DNA of 64,000 nucleotides from Butyricicoccus sp. Marseille-Q5471 (lineage in GTDB: Bacteria > Bacillota > Clostridia > Oscillospirales > Butyricicoccaceae): NCBI RefSeq assembly GCF_951230135.1, contig NZ_CATNVC010000006.1, positions 62,001 to 126,000 of the forward strand, given 5' to 3'. Every line of letters begins with the position of its first letter. Position 1 is the stretch's first letter. Under the pieces are notes generated by a model that was not told where the DNA came from, did no database searches, and worked only from the letters and a program-made list of their open reading frames with translations. This document shows, in pieces, positions 38,369 through 47,895 of the stretch. Made by a program: the position numbers and the translations under genes.

Positions 38369-39655
38369 TCAAAGGGACGCGAGCACCTCATCCGCTGCCT
38401 GACAGGCTGCGGCGATGTCGTCATCCGTGTGGCTGACGTTCAGGAACGTTGCCTCAAACTGGCTCGGCGCAAGGTAGATGCCTCGTGCAAGCATGCCATT
38501 AAAATAAGACGAAAACAGGGTCAAATCGCTCGCCTTGGTCTCCGCGTAGCTTTTGACCGCTTTGTCCGTAAAGTACGGGCAGAGCAGCGCACCCATCTGG
38601 TTGACCTGCATCGGCACGCCGTGCTTTGCGGCGCTGTTCCGCATTGCGTCCGCCATTGTTTTCGCCTTGGCTTCAATCTGCGTATAGTATTCGGGGTGTT
38701 CGTTCAGAATGCGCAGCTGCGCAAGGCCTGCTGCCATTGCAACCGGATTACCCGATAGCGTGCCCGCCTGATAAATCGGGCCAACCGGCGCGACCTGCTC
38801 CATGATTTCCCGTCGGCCTGCATAAGCGCCAACCGGCATACCACCGCCGATAATCTTACCAAAGGTGACCAAATCGGCGCGCACGTCAAAGAATTCCTGC
38901 GCACCGCCGCGCGCCAAACGAAATCCTGTGATAACCTCATCAAAGATAAGCAGCGCACCATATGCGTCACACAGCTGCCGCAGCCCCTGCAGGAATCCCG
39001 TTTCCGGGGCAACAACGCCCATATTCGCCGCAATCGGTTCGACAATCACTGCCGCGATCTGTTCCGCGTTTGCGGCGAACAGCTCGCGCACGGATTCCAA
39101 ATCATTGTACTGCGCAGTCAGCGTATCGCCTGCGGCGGCTTTTGGTACGCCCGCCGAATCCGGCACGCCCTGCGTCAGTGCGCCCGAGCCGGCCGCAACC
39201 AGCATCGCGTCCGAATGGCCGTGATAACAGCCCGCGAATTTTATAATTTTGTCGCGTCCGGTCACGCCACGGGCAACGCGCACCGCGCTCATCACGGCTT
39301 CGGTACCGGAATTCACCATGCGCACCATGTCAACGTTCGGTACCATCGAAACCAACAGCTCGGCAACATCGACCTCAACCGCGGTCGGTGCGCCGAATGA
39401 CAGACCGTTCTGCATTGCGTCTGACACTGCGTTCAGCACAGGTGGATAGCTGTGCCCAAGAATCAGCGGGCCCCATGAACCGACAAAATCAATATATTCG
39501 TTTCCATCTTCATCCCAAATGTGGCAGCCCTTGCCGCGCACGATGAACGGCGGGTTGCCGCCAACCGCGCGATATGCGCGCACCGGAGAATTCACACCGC
39601 CGGGAAGGACTTTTTTCGCACGTTCAAAGAGTTTTTCAGAACTTTTGCGTTCCAT
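38369..39655 (-). CDS. hemL: Glutamate-1-semialdehyde 2,1-aminomutase
   Basis: This 428-residue PLP enzyme has PGGVNSPVRAY near the start, VNSGTEAVMSAVRVARG (about 117-133), ILIFDEVITGFR-type LLIFDEVITGFRLA and the PLP lysine in VTFGKIIGGGMPVGAY. It makes 5-aminolevulinate from glutamate semialdehyde. ATG 39655 overlaps the hemB stop. It sits in the cobalamin operon, so tetrapyrrole supply is coupled to B12 control. Confidence 0.96.
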   Translation of the reverse strand: MERKSSEKLFERAKKVLPGGVNSPVRAYRAVGGNPPFIVRGKGCHIWDEDGNEYIDFVGSWGPLILGHSYPPVLNAVSDAMQNGLSFGAPTAVEVDVAELLVSMVPNVDMVRMVNSGTEAVMSAVRVARGVTGRDKIIKFAGCYHGHSDAMLVAAGSGALTQGVPDSAGVPKAAAGDTLTAQYNDLESVRELFAANAEQIAAVIVEPIAANMGVVAPETGFLQGLRQLCDAYGALLIFDEVITGFRLARGGAQEFFDVRADLVTFGKIIGGGMPVGAYAGRREIMEQVAPVGPIYQAGTLSGNPVAMAAGLAQLRILNEHPEYYTQIEAKAKTMADAMRNSAAKHGVPMQVNQMGALLCPYFTDKAVKSYAETKASDLTLFSSYFNGMLARGIYLAPSQFEATFLNVSHTDDDIAAACQAADEVLASL

Positions 39656-40641
39656 CAGCCGATATCCCCCTTTCGAATTGCGTCCGCCAGCTCGCAGGCA
39701 AAATAAGTAATCAGAATGTCCGCGCCCGCGCGATAAATGCTGACAGCGGACTCGCACATCACACCGTATTCGTCGATGAGACCGGCCTTTGCCGTCGCCT
39801 TAATCATTGCATATTCGCCGGATACCGCATACGCCGCGACCGGCAAATCAAATCTCTGCTTGCACTGGTAAACCAAATCGAGATAGCTCAGCGCAGGCTT
39901 AATCATTAGAATATCCGCGCCCTCCTGCACGTCCAGCTCGCACTCGCGCATGGCTTCACGGCCGTTGTGCCAATCCATCTGATAGGAACGGCGATCTCCA
40001 AAGGATGGCGCAGAGCCTGCCGCATCTCGGAACGGACCATAGAAGAAGGAGGCATATTTGGCGGCATAGGACATAATCGGCACGTTGACAAAGCCGTTTG
40101 CATCCAGTTTTTCACGGATGGCGGCGACGCGCCCATCCATCATATCGCTCGGCGCAACCATGTCCGCACCCGCCTCGGCGTGCGACAAAGCAATCTGCGC
40201 CAACCGCTCGATGGTCTGGTCGTTGTCGACGTAGTGGTCGCACAGAATGCCGCAATGACCGTGCGAGGTATACTCGCACATGCACACGTCGGTCACAACA
40301 TACATCTCAGGTGCAAGCTCCTTGATTTTGCGGATGCCCTGCTGGACGATGCCGTCCGTCGCCCACGCGCCCGAGCCGATTTCGTCCTTGTCCTTGGGTA
40401 GACCGAACAAAATCACGCGAGTGACGCCGTGCGCCTTCGCACGCTCGACCATGCGGTAGAGCTGATCTGGCGAATAATGATACTGGCCGGGCAGTGAGGG
40501 AATTTCCTCATAAATATTCTCGCCTTCGACGACAAAAATCGGCCAAATCAGGCTTTCGGGCGAGATACGCGTCTCGCGCACAAGCTTACGTAAGCCTGCC
40601 GATGTGCGCAGGCGACGCGGACGAATAGTTTGATTAAACAT
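39655..40641 (-). CDS. hemB: Porphobilinogen synthase
   Basis: This 328-residue enzyme condenses two 5-aminolevulinate molecules. The zinc Cys cluster VVTDVCMCEYTSHGHCG (about 118-134) marks the zinc-dependent class. The Schiff-base lysines are in MSYAAKYASFFYGPFRDA and ILMIKPALSYLD. The start overlaps cobA-hemD by 8 bp. Confidence 0.96.
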   Translation of the reverse strand: MFNQTIRPRRLRTSAGLRKLVRETRISPESLIWPIFVVEGENIYEEIPSLPGQYHYSPDQLYRMVERAKAHGVTRVILFGLPKDKDEIGSGAWATDGIVQQGIRKIKELAPEMYVVTDVCMCEYTSHGHCGILCDHYVDNDQTIERLAQIALSHAEAGADMVAPSDMMDGRVAAIREKLDANGFVNVPIMSYAAKYASFFYGPFRDAAGSAPSFGDRRSYQMDWHNGREAMRECELDVQEGADILMIKPALSYLDLVYQCKQRFDLPVAAYAVSGEYAMIKATAKAGLIDEYGVMCESAVSIYRAGADILITYFACELADAIRKGDIG

Positions 40642-42130
40642 GATCTGATTCCTCCAGTAAACAGGCGATCATATCGTCAATGGTCGCATTTTTTGCAATT
40701 TTTACGCGCATTCCATGTGCACGTGCGGCGGCAGCAGTCTGCTCGCCGATACACAGCGCGGTAAAGTCTGTGTAATCCGCAGCGCCTACCGCCTGCACGA
40801 AGCCTTCAACAGTGGAAAGGCTGGTAAAGGTCACACAGTCGAGCGTGCCCTCGCTCAGCATTTCACGGAGCTGCTCGCCTTTATCGGTGCGATAAATGGT
40901 CTCATAGGTTGCAATATCGGCAAAAGGCACGCCACGCTCCGAAAGAATCTGCGTCAGCTCCTGTGCGCCCTGTTCTGCACGCAGGATGAGCACGCGCTCA
41001 CTGGGCTTCGCTGAATCTGCCAGTGCCTTCGCCAAATGTGCCCCGTCAAACACGGCGGGACAAAGGTCGGCAGAAATGCCGTAGGCTTCGAGCGCTTTCT
41101 TCGTGCCGCTGCCAATGACCGCAAACTTGGAGCCATACAGTGCACGCATGTCGTGCCCCGCTGCACGCAGAGCGTGCACCATGGCAGGCACGCCTGCCGG
41201 GCTGGTCAGCGCGACCCAGTCCCAGTGCTGGGCCAACACGGCTTTGAGCGCGGCAGAATTGTCTATCTCATGCGTTTCGATGCAGGGGCATTCCACAACA
41301 TTTGCGCCCAGATCGCGCAGCTTGTCGGCGAGCGTGCCCGCACGTTCGCGCGGGCGAGTGACCGCGATGGTCTTTCCATGCAGCGGCAGCGGTGTGAACC
41401 AATCAAGCGAGTCCGACAGGCTGCACACACGGCCAACAATAATAATTGCCGGGCTGTGCAGTCCCGCCGCGCGCACTTTCTCAGTCAAATCAGCAACGGT
41501 CGACACGACCTTGCGCTGATTGCCACGCGTGCCGTTTTCCACGACCGCCGCCGGCGTTTCGGGGGCAATACCCGCTTTGCGCAGTCCGCTCAGCACCTGC
41601 TCAAGTGCCGTCAAACCCATCAGGAATACAAGCGTTGCATTCAGCTTGACCAGACTGTCAAAATCGATTTCCAACGCCTTGCCCGCCCGCGCGTGCGCCG
41701 TGATGATATGCACGGACGAACAGTAGTCCCGATGTGTCACCGGAATGCCCGCAAAGGCAGGTGCAGCAAGCGCGCTTGTCACGCCCGGAACAACCGCAAA
41801 CGGCACGCCGTTTTTCAGCAGGTGCTCACATTCCTCGCCGCCGCGGCCAAACAGATAACAGTCGCCGCCCTTAAGCCGCACGGTATTCTTTCCCGCTTTG
41901 GCGCAGCGCACAAGAATCTCGTTGATTTCATGCTGCGGCACAGGATGATGGTTATTTTCCTTGCCAACATTGATGCGCTCAGCCTCAGGCGGGATGAGAT
42001 CGAGAATATCCTCACCCACCAAGCGGTCGTAAACGACGGCGTCGGCCTTTTGAATCGCCTCAGCGCCCTTGAGCGTGAGCAGCCATTTGCCGCTCGGCCC
42101 CGCGCCGACCAGCGTTACTTTTCCGATCAT
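40634..42130 (-). CDS. cobA-hemD: Fused uroporphyrinogen-III C-methyltransferase/uroporphyrinogen-III synthase
   Basis: This 498-residue fusion has an SUMT domain (about 1-245: TVRLKGGDCYLFGRGGEECE, VPGVTSALAAPAFAGIPVTHR) and a HemD domain (about 250-498: GKTIAVTRPRERAGTLADKL, CVTFTSLSTVEGF). HemD closes uroporphyrinogen III and SUMT methylates C2 and C7 to precorrin-2. Oddly, the first SUMT motif reads VGAGPSGKWLLTLKG where most relatives have GPGDP followed by LLT, so the usual Gly-Asp is lost. The remaining motifs are normal. ATG 42130 overlaps the hemC stop by 4 bp. Confidence 0.93.
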   Translation of the reverse strand: MIGKVTLVGAGPSGKWLLTLKGAEAIQKADAVVYDRLVGEDILDLIPPEAERINVGKENNHHPVPQHEINEILVRCAKAGKNTVRLKGGDCYLFGRGGEECEHLLKNGVPFAVVPGVTSALAAPAFAGIPVTHRDYCSSVHIITAHARAGKALEIDFDSLVKLNATLVFLMGLTALEQVLSGLRKAGIAPETPAAVVENGTRGNQRKVVSTVADLTEKVRAAGLHSPAIIIVGRVCSLSDSLDWFTPLPLHGKTIAVTRPRERAGTLADKLRDLGANVVECPCIETHEIDNSAALKAVLAQHWDWVALTSPAGVPAMVHALRAAGHDMRALYGSKFAVIGSGTKKALEAYGISADLCPAVFDGAHLAKALADSAKPSERVLILRAEQGAQELTQILSERGVPFADIATYETIYRTDKGEQLREMLSEGTLDCVTFTSLSTVEGFVQAVGAADYTDFTALCIGEQTAAAARAHGMRVKIAKNATIDDMIACLLEESDHV

Positions 42131-42996
42131 AGCATTTCCTCCGCCTGTTGTTTCAGCTGCAGCGCGAGCGTTCTGCCGAGCGACTCGGCTTGTGCGCATG
42201 CGCCGGTGACGCTGCCGCGCACGACCGTTTGTTCATCCGCTGTCGCATAAAGCCCACGCAGCAGCAGCATTTCATCCTCTATTTCGGCATAGGCCGCAAT
42301 CGGCGCAAAACAGCCGCCGTCCAGCGTGCGTACGAAGGCACGTTCAGCCAGTGCGCAAATGCGTGCGTCTATGTTGTCCAATCCACGAATTTCCTTTTGG
42401 AGTTCGCCCTCCCTGCCCTGAATTGCAAGGATGGCCTGCCCTGCCGCCGGAATCATCTCATCGGGTGAGAAATAACGAAAAATCCGCTCCCGCAGTCCCA
42501 GACGGTGCAATCCGGCTGCCGCTAGTACGAGCGCACCATATTCGCCGTCCTCCAACTTGCGCAGGCGGGTCTGCACGTTGCCGCGCACAGGTTTGACCTC
42601 AACCTCCGGAAACAGCGCTTTCAGCTGAATGCGCCGCCGCGCAGACGAACAGCCAATGGGTTTGGATTGATCCCAAACACCGTTTTCCGGCAGCACGAGC
42701 GCGTCCCGCGCATCCTCCCGCTTGGAAAAGGCCACCAACGGCATGCCCTCCGGCTGCTCCATCGGCACATCCTTCAGGCTGTGCACAGTCAGGTCAACCT
42801 CGCCCGAAGCAAGCGCACGATCGAGTTCCTTAACAAACAGTCCCTTTCCACCCACCTTGTCAAGCGTGCGGTCAAGCACCATGTCGCCTGTGGTTTTCAT
42901 CGTGACGAGCACACAGTCATTCAGCTGCGCCATCACCTGCTCCGCCTGCACGACGGCAAGCTTGCTGTCGCGGCTGCCAATTTTAATCGGTTCCAT
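42127..42996 (-). CDS. hemC: Hydroxymethylbilane synthase
   Basis: This 289-residue enzyme starts MEPIKIGSRDSKLAVVQAEQ, the classic HemC N-terminus. The active site has DRTLDKVGGKGLFVKELDRA and VDLTVHSLKDVP. The dipyrromethane cofactor Cys is in LDGGCFAPIAAY (about 238-249). It polymerises four porphobilinogens. ATG 42996 lies 14 bp inside the preceding cobK fusion gene. Confidence 0.96.
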   Translation of the reverse strand: MEPIKIGSRDSKLAVVQAEQVMAQLNDCVLVTMKTTGDMVLDRTLDKVGGKGLFVKELDRALASGEVDLTVHSLKDVPMEQPEGMPLVAFSKREDARDALVLPENGVWDQSKPIGCSSARRRIQLKALFPEVEVKPVRGNVQTRLRKLEDGEYGALVLAAAGLHRLGLRERIFRYFSPDEMIPAAGQAILAIQGREGELQKEIRGLDNIDARICALAERAFVRTLDGGCFAPIAAYAEIEDEMLLLRGLYATADEQTVVRGSVTGACAQAESLGRTLALQLKQQAEEML

Positions 42997-44206
42997 GCTC
43001 TTCCTCCAATACCGTGCGAATGCGTTTTGCGGCCTGCCGCACCGCGCCGTGCGCCGTACCGTCGGATACAACACCGGCAATTAAGCCCTGTCCCTCGCAC
43101 ACGGCGGGGAAAAAGAAGGTTGATTCCACTGCACTGTCAGCCACGCTGCACAGGATGCCCTGCTGTGCACATTCCGCCGCGATTTCATGATTGACCGTTC
43201 GATCATCCGTCGCCGCGACTGCCAGAAAAACGCCCGAAAGATCGCTCTTCTCCCATCCGCGTACATGCAGTTCCACTTCCGCTTCACTGTCAATCACACC
43301 GCGCACTTCAGGTGCAACAACGCGCACCCGTGCGCCAAACCGGCACAGCACTGCAATGCGGCGTGATGCGATTTTCCCCGCGCCCGCGACCAGCACCGTT
43401 TTCCCTGCAAGATTGATGAACAACGGAAATCGCGGCGGCGCGCTTTTTTGCTGCTCTGCCGACAGGCCGAGCCGTTCGGTCAAATATGCCTTCATTTCTT
43501 CAAGCGTGCGTCCGCTTTCCTCAGTCGGCCGCGCGATGACCAACACCTGTACATCGGTCTCGCATGCTGCCGAAAGCTTTTCAGCAAATCCACCTGTGCG
43601 CCCTGTGTCCTTGGTGACCAGAATATCCGCACCCACGCGGTCCAGCAGGGCGACGTTCATCTCGTGCGAAAACGGCCCCTGCATGGCAATCACCGACGCG
43701 CCGGGAAATCCCAGTGCTTCGCACTTGGCGAGCACGGATGCCGTTGGCAGCACCCGCGGAAAAATGCGCTCCCGGTAGTCTTCAATCGCGGTGTATGCGT
43801 CCAGCTCCTTGCTGCCGGTGGTTAACAGCACACGCCCCGGATGCGCTTTCAGCCACACCACCGCCGCTGCGGTATCGGGCACCGTCTCCACGCCGGTACG
43901 CTCAATCGGCGGTCTTGTCAGCCGCAGATATTCACTGCCCGCTGTCTCACAGGCGGCGCAGATGTTCTGCGACACCACATCGGCATAGGGATGTGTTGCG
44001 TCAATAACCAGCGTACCCTTGCCCATCTCATCGACCATTTCCTCTGCCGCAAGACGTCCCGTATGTACCGTGATGCCGTCCATCGGCTCGAGCACCTGCT
44101 CCCCGTATTCGGTCGCAACATAAGCGTCCGCCGGAACACCGTGGCGGGACAAAAACCGGCACAGGGCATGCCCCTCGCTTGTACCGGAAAATACGACAGT
44201 TTTCAT
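42983..44206 (-). CDS. cobK: Fused precorrin-6A reductase and precorrin-2 dehydrogenase (CobK-SirC)
   Basis: The 407-residue protein joins two enzymes. Residues 1 to about 250 are CobK/CbiJ: VVFSGTSEGHALCRFL, LVIDATHPYADVVSQN, VLLTTGSKELDAY, ILVTKDTGRTGGFAEKL. Residues of about 262-407 are the siroheme-synthase N-terminal NAD domain: FINLAGKTVLVAGAGKIASR as Rossmann motif, then FLAVAATDDRTVNHEIA and VESTFFFPAV. The second part oxidises precorrin-2 to sirohydrochlorin, the substrate of CbiK; the first reduces the corrin later in the same route. It has no ferrochelatase part. This fusion is less usual than cbiET or cobA-hemD. Confidence 0.9.
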   Translation of the reverse strand: MKTVVFSGTSEGHALCRFLSRHGVPADAYVATEYGEQVLEPMDGITVHTGRLAAEEMVDEMGKGTLVIDATHPYADVVSQNICAACETAGSEYLRLTRPPIERTGVETVPDTAAAVVWLKAHPGRVLLTTGSKELDAYTAIEDYRERIFPRVLPTASVLAKCEALGFPGASVIAMQGPFSHEMNVALLDRVGADILVTKDTGRTGGFAEKLSAACETDVQVLVIARPTEESGRTLEEMKAYLTERLGLSAEQQKSAPPRFPLFINLAGKTVLVAGAGKIASRRIAVLCRFGARVRVVAPEVRGVIDSEAEVELHVRGWEKSDLSGVFLAVAATDDRTVNHEIAAECAQQGILCSVADSAVESTFFFPAVCEGQGLIAGVVSDGTAHGAVRQAAKRIRTVLEEEHGTD

Positions 44207-44931
44207 ACGCCGCGATACCCTCTCGGGGTCACCATCCGGCCGTTTACAGTTCTCGTGCGCGAATTTCCGATGAATACCGTGGTCAGCATATCGACCTGTG
44301 TATCACGCAGTGCACCGAGGGTCGTCAGCGTAAATTCCTCGCCCTCGCGCCCGATGTTGCGCACCAAACCGCACACGATTTCCGACGGCTGGCTTTCCAG
44401 TAAAATGTCGCAGGCCTTTTGTAGGTGATCCGTGCGCTTTTTGCTGGCGGGATTGTAGAGTGTCAGGCAAAGATCGCCCTGCGCCGCCGCACGAACACGC
44501 TTTTCAATGACCTCCCACGGGGTGAGCAGATCGCTCAACGAAACAACCGCAAAATCGCAGGTGAGCGGCGAGCCGAGCACCGCGCCGCCCGAGCAGGCCG
44601 CCGTGATGCCCGGAATGATTTCGACCTCAATTTCAGGATGCGCCTCACACACCTCAAGCGTCAGTCCCGCCATACCGTAAACGCCTGCATCACCGGACGA
44701 AACCACTGCAACCGTTTTGCCCGAAAGCGCTGCGTCCCGCGCGGCGATACATCGGTCGACCTCTCTCGTCATGCCCGTCATAATCCGTTCCTTGCCTTCG
44801 ATCAGCTCTGCGACCAAATCAAGATACAGGCTGTAGCCCGCGACACAATCACACGACTGCAGGGCGCGCACCGCACGCAGCGTCATCTGATCCTCTCCAC
44901 CCGGGCCGATGCCGATTACATATAATTTCAT
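44203..44931 (-). CDS. cbiH: Cobalt-factor III (precorrin-3B) C17-methyltransferase
   Basis: This 242-residue tetrapyrrole methylase starts at ATG 44931 (MKLYVIGIGPGGEDQMTLRA) after AAAAGGATGCGGCAA. CbiH/CobJ marks are VAVVSSGDAGVYGMAGL (about 75-91), EIIPGITAACSGGAVLGSPL and LYNPASKKRTDHLQKAC. It catalyses ring contraction and C17 methylation. The 4Fe-4S extension found in some homologues is absent. Confidence 0.93.
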   Translation of the reverse strand: MKLYVIGIGPGGEDQMTLRAVRALQSCDCVAGYSLYLDLVAELIEGKERIMTGMTREVDRCIAARDAALSGKTVAVVSSGDAGVYGMAGLTLEVCEAHPEIEVEIIPGITAACSGGAVLGSPLTCDFAVVSLSDLLTPWEVIEKRVRAAAQGDLCLTLYNPASKKRTDHLQKACDILLESQPSEIVCGLVRNIGREGEEFTLTTLGALRDTQVDMLTTVFIGNSRTRTVNGRMVTPRGYRGV

Positions 44932-46127
44932 TTGCCGCATCCTTTTCTCATTCGTCCCAGACAGGAATTCATCCGATCGGGACTTACAATTTCCTTCATG
45001 CCGCCAAGCAGCATATCTACCGTTTTATTGACAGCGAGTTCCAGCAGTCCGTCAACGTCATTTTCTTCGTACAGCGCTTCGTATGCATGGTCGTACTGCA
45101 CGCGCTCCCGCGCCGCATCCTTCAGGGATGCAATCAGCGGCAGCGACTGTCGATAGCGATACCATTCCTCAAACTCCGCCTGTTCTTCCTTCAGAATACA
45201 GGCGGCAATCGCACGGTTGGAGGCGTTTTCATCCCCGAGTTGTCCCAAATCGTCCAAATTCCAAACCGTAAAGCATCCATCTTCCGCTGCAGAAGCCTCG
45301 ATGTCTCGCGGCATCGCCAAATCAACCAATAGACGCGGCGGGTGTTTCAGTGCAGCCACCTGCGCAGCTGTAATGGTAAAGTGCGGACTGGTCGTTGCGC
45401 TGAACACCAAATCCGCTCCGTCGACTACCGCAAAGCGCTCCTCATACGGATGCGTTGCGCAGCCGGCCGGAACAACGGTTTCCCCGTGGCGATAAGTACG
45501 CAGCGTCACCGTAACGCGGCAACCCTTCTGCCGCAGCAGCGAGGCCGCGAGCCGTCCCATCTCGCCGTTGCCGATTACAACCGCGTGCCTGCCCTCAAGC
45601 GAGCCGAACAGTGCTTCCGCCTTCCGCACGCCGCTGTCCGCCGCCGATGCCGGCACGCCGGCCAAATGCGTTTCGGTCTTGACGCGCTTACCTGCCGTCA
45701 CTGCGCGGCGAAACACCGTACCGAGCACCGAATCCGCCGCATCGGCCTCTCGTGCGAGCGCAACCGCATCTTTCACCTGCGAAACAATCTGATCATCTCC
45801 GAAAATCTGCGATTCCAAGCCCGCTGCGACCGTCATCAAGTGCTCCACGACCGCGCTGTCTGTGCGCGTGACGCTGATAGACCGGTACACTTCCGCGGAC
45901 ACCCCGGCAGCGGTAGCCAATGCCGTGAGCGGATCGATTTGTGAGCCATCGGTATGCAGGTACAGCTCCGTGCGGTTGCAGGTCGCCAGCAGCACGCAGC
46001 CCGAAACACCGCTCAGCGTTTTGAGCCGCGGCAACATCTGCACGACCTGTCCGCGTGTAAAAGAAACCGGCTCGCGCTGCGCAATTGACGCACGCTGAAA
46101 ATCGATTCCCACCATATAGAGATTCAA
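44928..46127 (-). CDS. hemA: Glutamyl-tRNA reductase
   Basis: This 399-residue enzyme starts at TTG 46127, 7 nt after GGAGGG; the frame is open further upstream but that would precede the ribosome binding site. The catalytic Cys50 is in LLATCNRTELYLH. The NADPH domain has AVVIGNGEMGRLAASLLR and LVFSATTSPHFTITAAQ. A C-terminal dimerisation helix is present. It reduces glutamyl-tRNA, linking tRNA charging (gltX at 17-19 kb) to tetrapyrroles. It overlaps cbiG and cbiH by 4 bp each. Confidence 0.95.
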   Translation of the reverse strand: MNLYMVGIDFQRASIAQREPVSFTRGQVVQMLPRLKTLSGVSGCVLLATCNRTELYLHTDGSQIDPLTALATAAGVSAEVYRSISVTRTDSAVVEHLMTVAAGLESQIFGDDQIVSQVKDAVALAREADAADSVLGTVFRRAVTAGKRVKTETHLAGVPASAADSGVRKAEALFGSLEGRHAVVIGNGEMGRLAASLLRQKGCRVTVTLRTYRHGETVVPAGCATHPYEERFAVVDGADLVFSATTSPHFTITAAQVAALKHPPRLLVDLAMPRDIEASAAEDGCFTVWNLDDLGQLGDENASNRAIAACILKEEQAEFEEWYRYRQSLPLIASLKDAARERVQYDHAYEALYEENDVDGLLELAVNKTVDMLLGGMKEIVSPDRMNSCLGRMRKGCGK

Positions 46128-47143
46128 AATGAAACCCTCCAATATTCTTCCGCCAGAGCAACAGTCACTCCGTCAAGCGCCATTTTCCGGAGTCGGATTT
46201 TCCCTCCGTCCGACGAGCGCACCGCCGCCCGTTCGCATACATTGTCCACCCCGACCGTCTGCGCGACAAAGCCGGATGAAGTAAAATCGCCGGGCACTGC
46301 CCCAAGCTCTTCTGCCGTGTAGGTAACAAAGGGCAGTTGATGCTGCTCACAAAACAGGCACAGGCCCAGTTCATTCTTCTTTAGGTCGATGGATGCCGTC
46401 TGACGGATTGCCTCCATCGGAATACCGGCCTGCAGCAGGGCAGCTTCAACCGCTCGCTCAACCGCTTTGGCCGCAGTGCCTTTGCGGCAGCCAATCCCCA
46501 AATGCACAATGCGCGGAACAAGATGCAGCGTATTTGCAAACGGCACGCAGGCGGTGTCATATGAGATGGCAAAACCGCTCTCGGCCTGTATCTGAGCGCT
46601 GATGTGCGGCGGAATCACGCCGTCTACCTCCCAATCGGCTTTCAGGCCGACGGTTTCATTGCGCAGCAATGCGCCCGACACATGCTTGATGTTTTGCGGG
46701 TCAACGACCGCGCAGTCGTGCTCCTTCGCCCAGTTATCAACCGCGAACACGCTGCGGCCGTCGGTCGCAGTGGTAATCACTGCAGTCGCGCCCAAACCGT
46801 CCGCCAAGCGAACAGCCAGTTCGTTCGCTCCGCCCAGATGTCCGGATAGCAGCGAAATTACAAATTTGCCGCCCTCGTCGACGACCAGAACCGCCGGATC
46901 AAAGGTCTTTCCCGCAAGATAGGGCGCAATCGCACGCACCGCGATGCCTGTCGCACCGATGAACACGAGCAAATCGCAGTCCACCATCGCCTGCTGTGCA
47001 AAGCGTGTCAGCGCCGTGCCGCCAAGTGAGGTGTCAACCGTGCGCGCATAGCGCTCAATGTGCTCATCCGCGAGCAGCGCTGCAATCCGCGCGGCAACTT
47101 CACTGCCGCGATCGGTAAACGACACCAGTTTTCCGTGAATCAC
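46124..47143 (-). CDS. cbiG: Cobalt-precorrin-5A hydrolase
   Basis: This 339-residue CbiG opens the lactone and releases acetaldehyde. The N-terminal domain has LVSFTDRGSEVAARI, and the middle LVFIGATGIAVRAIAPYLAGK and FVISLLSGHLGGANELA. The C-terminal CbiG_C domain has LGIGCRKGTAAKAVERAV and VPGDFTSSGFVAQTVGVDNV. All three regions are complete. Confidence 0.95.
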   Translation of the reverse strand: MIHGKLVSFTDRGSEVAARIAALLADEHIERYARTVDTSLGGTALTRFAQQAMVDCDLLVFIGATGIAVRAIAPYLAGKTFDPAVLVVDEGGKFVISLLSGHLGGANELAVRLADGLGATAVITTATDGRSVFAVDNWAKEHDCAVVDPQNIKHVSGALLRNETVGLKADWEVDGVIPPHISAQIQAESGFAISYDTACVPFANTLHLVPRIVHLGIGCRKGTAAKAVERAVEAALLQAGIPMEAIRQTASIDLKKNELGLCLFCEQHQLPFVTYTAEELGAVPGDFTSSGFVAQTVGVDNVCERAAVRSSDGGKIRLRKMALDGVTVALAEEYWRVSF

Positions 47144-47895
47144 TTGCTGGCCTCACGAAACTCGGTCGTAAAGGTCGGATCGTAGAGCTTGGAACGTTCG
47201 TATTCATTGCCCAAAAAGCCGCCGACTGTAATCAGCGCGGTCTTGGTAATGCCCTCTGCCTTTGCGGCCGCGGAAAGCCCCGCAACTGTTGTACGGACGG
47301 TCTTTTCATCCGGCCAAGTCGCTTTGTAGACGATTGCAGCCGGTGTTTCGGGGGCATAGCCGCCCGCGATAAGCCGTTCGGACAGCCGCTCCAACTGACC
47401 CGCCGAGAGGAAGATGACCATCGTTGCACCGTGTGCGGCAAGCAGCTCAATCTGCTCCTTTTCCGGCACGGGGGTGCGCCCCTCCATGCGGGTCAGAATG
47501 ACGGTCTGGCTGACCGTCGGCAGTGTATATTCGGCCTTCAGTGCCGCCGCTGCGCCACAGAACGAGGATACGCCCGGGCAGACCTCATAAGAAAGGTTCA
47601 GCTTGTCAAGTTCATCCATCTGCTCGCGGTGTGCGCCGTAAACACAGGGGTCGCCCGTGTGCAGTCGTACAACAGTCTTACCTGCCTGCGCCGCGGGCGC
47701 CATGACCTCGATTACCTCTTCAAGCGTCATCTTCGCGCTGTCATAGACCGCGCAGTCCTCTTTTTTATACTCCAACAGTGCCGGATTGACCAGCGAGCCT
47801 GCATAGACAATCACATCCGCCTCACCGAGCAGCTTTGCGCCGCGCACAGTAATTAAATCAGGTGCGCCCGAGCCGGCGCCGACAAAATAAATCAT
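47140..47895 (-). CDS. cbiF: Cobalt-precorrin-4 C11-methyltransferase
   Basis: This 251-residue tetrapyrrole methylase starts MIYFVGAGSGAPDLITVRGA. CbiF/CobM marks are VIVYAGSLVNPALLEY, VVRLHTGDPCVYGAHREQM, YEVCPGVSSFCGAAAALKAEYTL (in two blocks) and the GRTPVPEKEQ loop. It uses SAM to methylate C11. ATG 47895 overlaps the cbiL stop by 4 bp. Confidence 0.95.
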   Translation of the reverse strand: MIYFVGAGSGAPDLITVRGAKLLGEADVIVYAGSLVNPALLEYKKEDCAVYDSAKMTLEEVIEVMAPAAQAGKTVVRLHTGDPCVYGAHREQMDELDKLNLSYEVCPGVSSFCGAAAALKAEYTLPTVSQTVILTRMEGRTPVPEKEQIELLAAHGATMVIFLSAGQLERLSERLIAGGYAPETPAAIVYKATWPDEKTVRTTVAGLSAAAKAEGITKTALITVGGFLGNEYERSKLYDPTFTTEFREASK

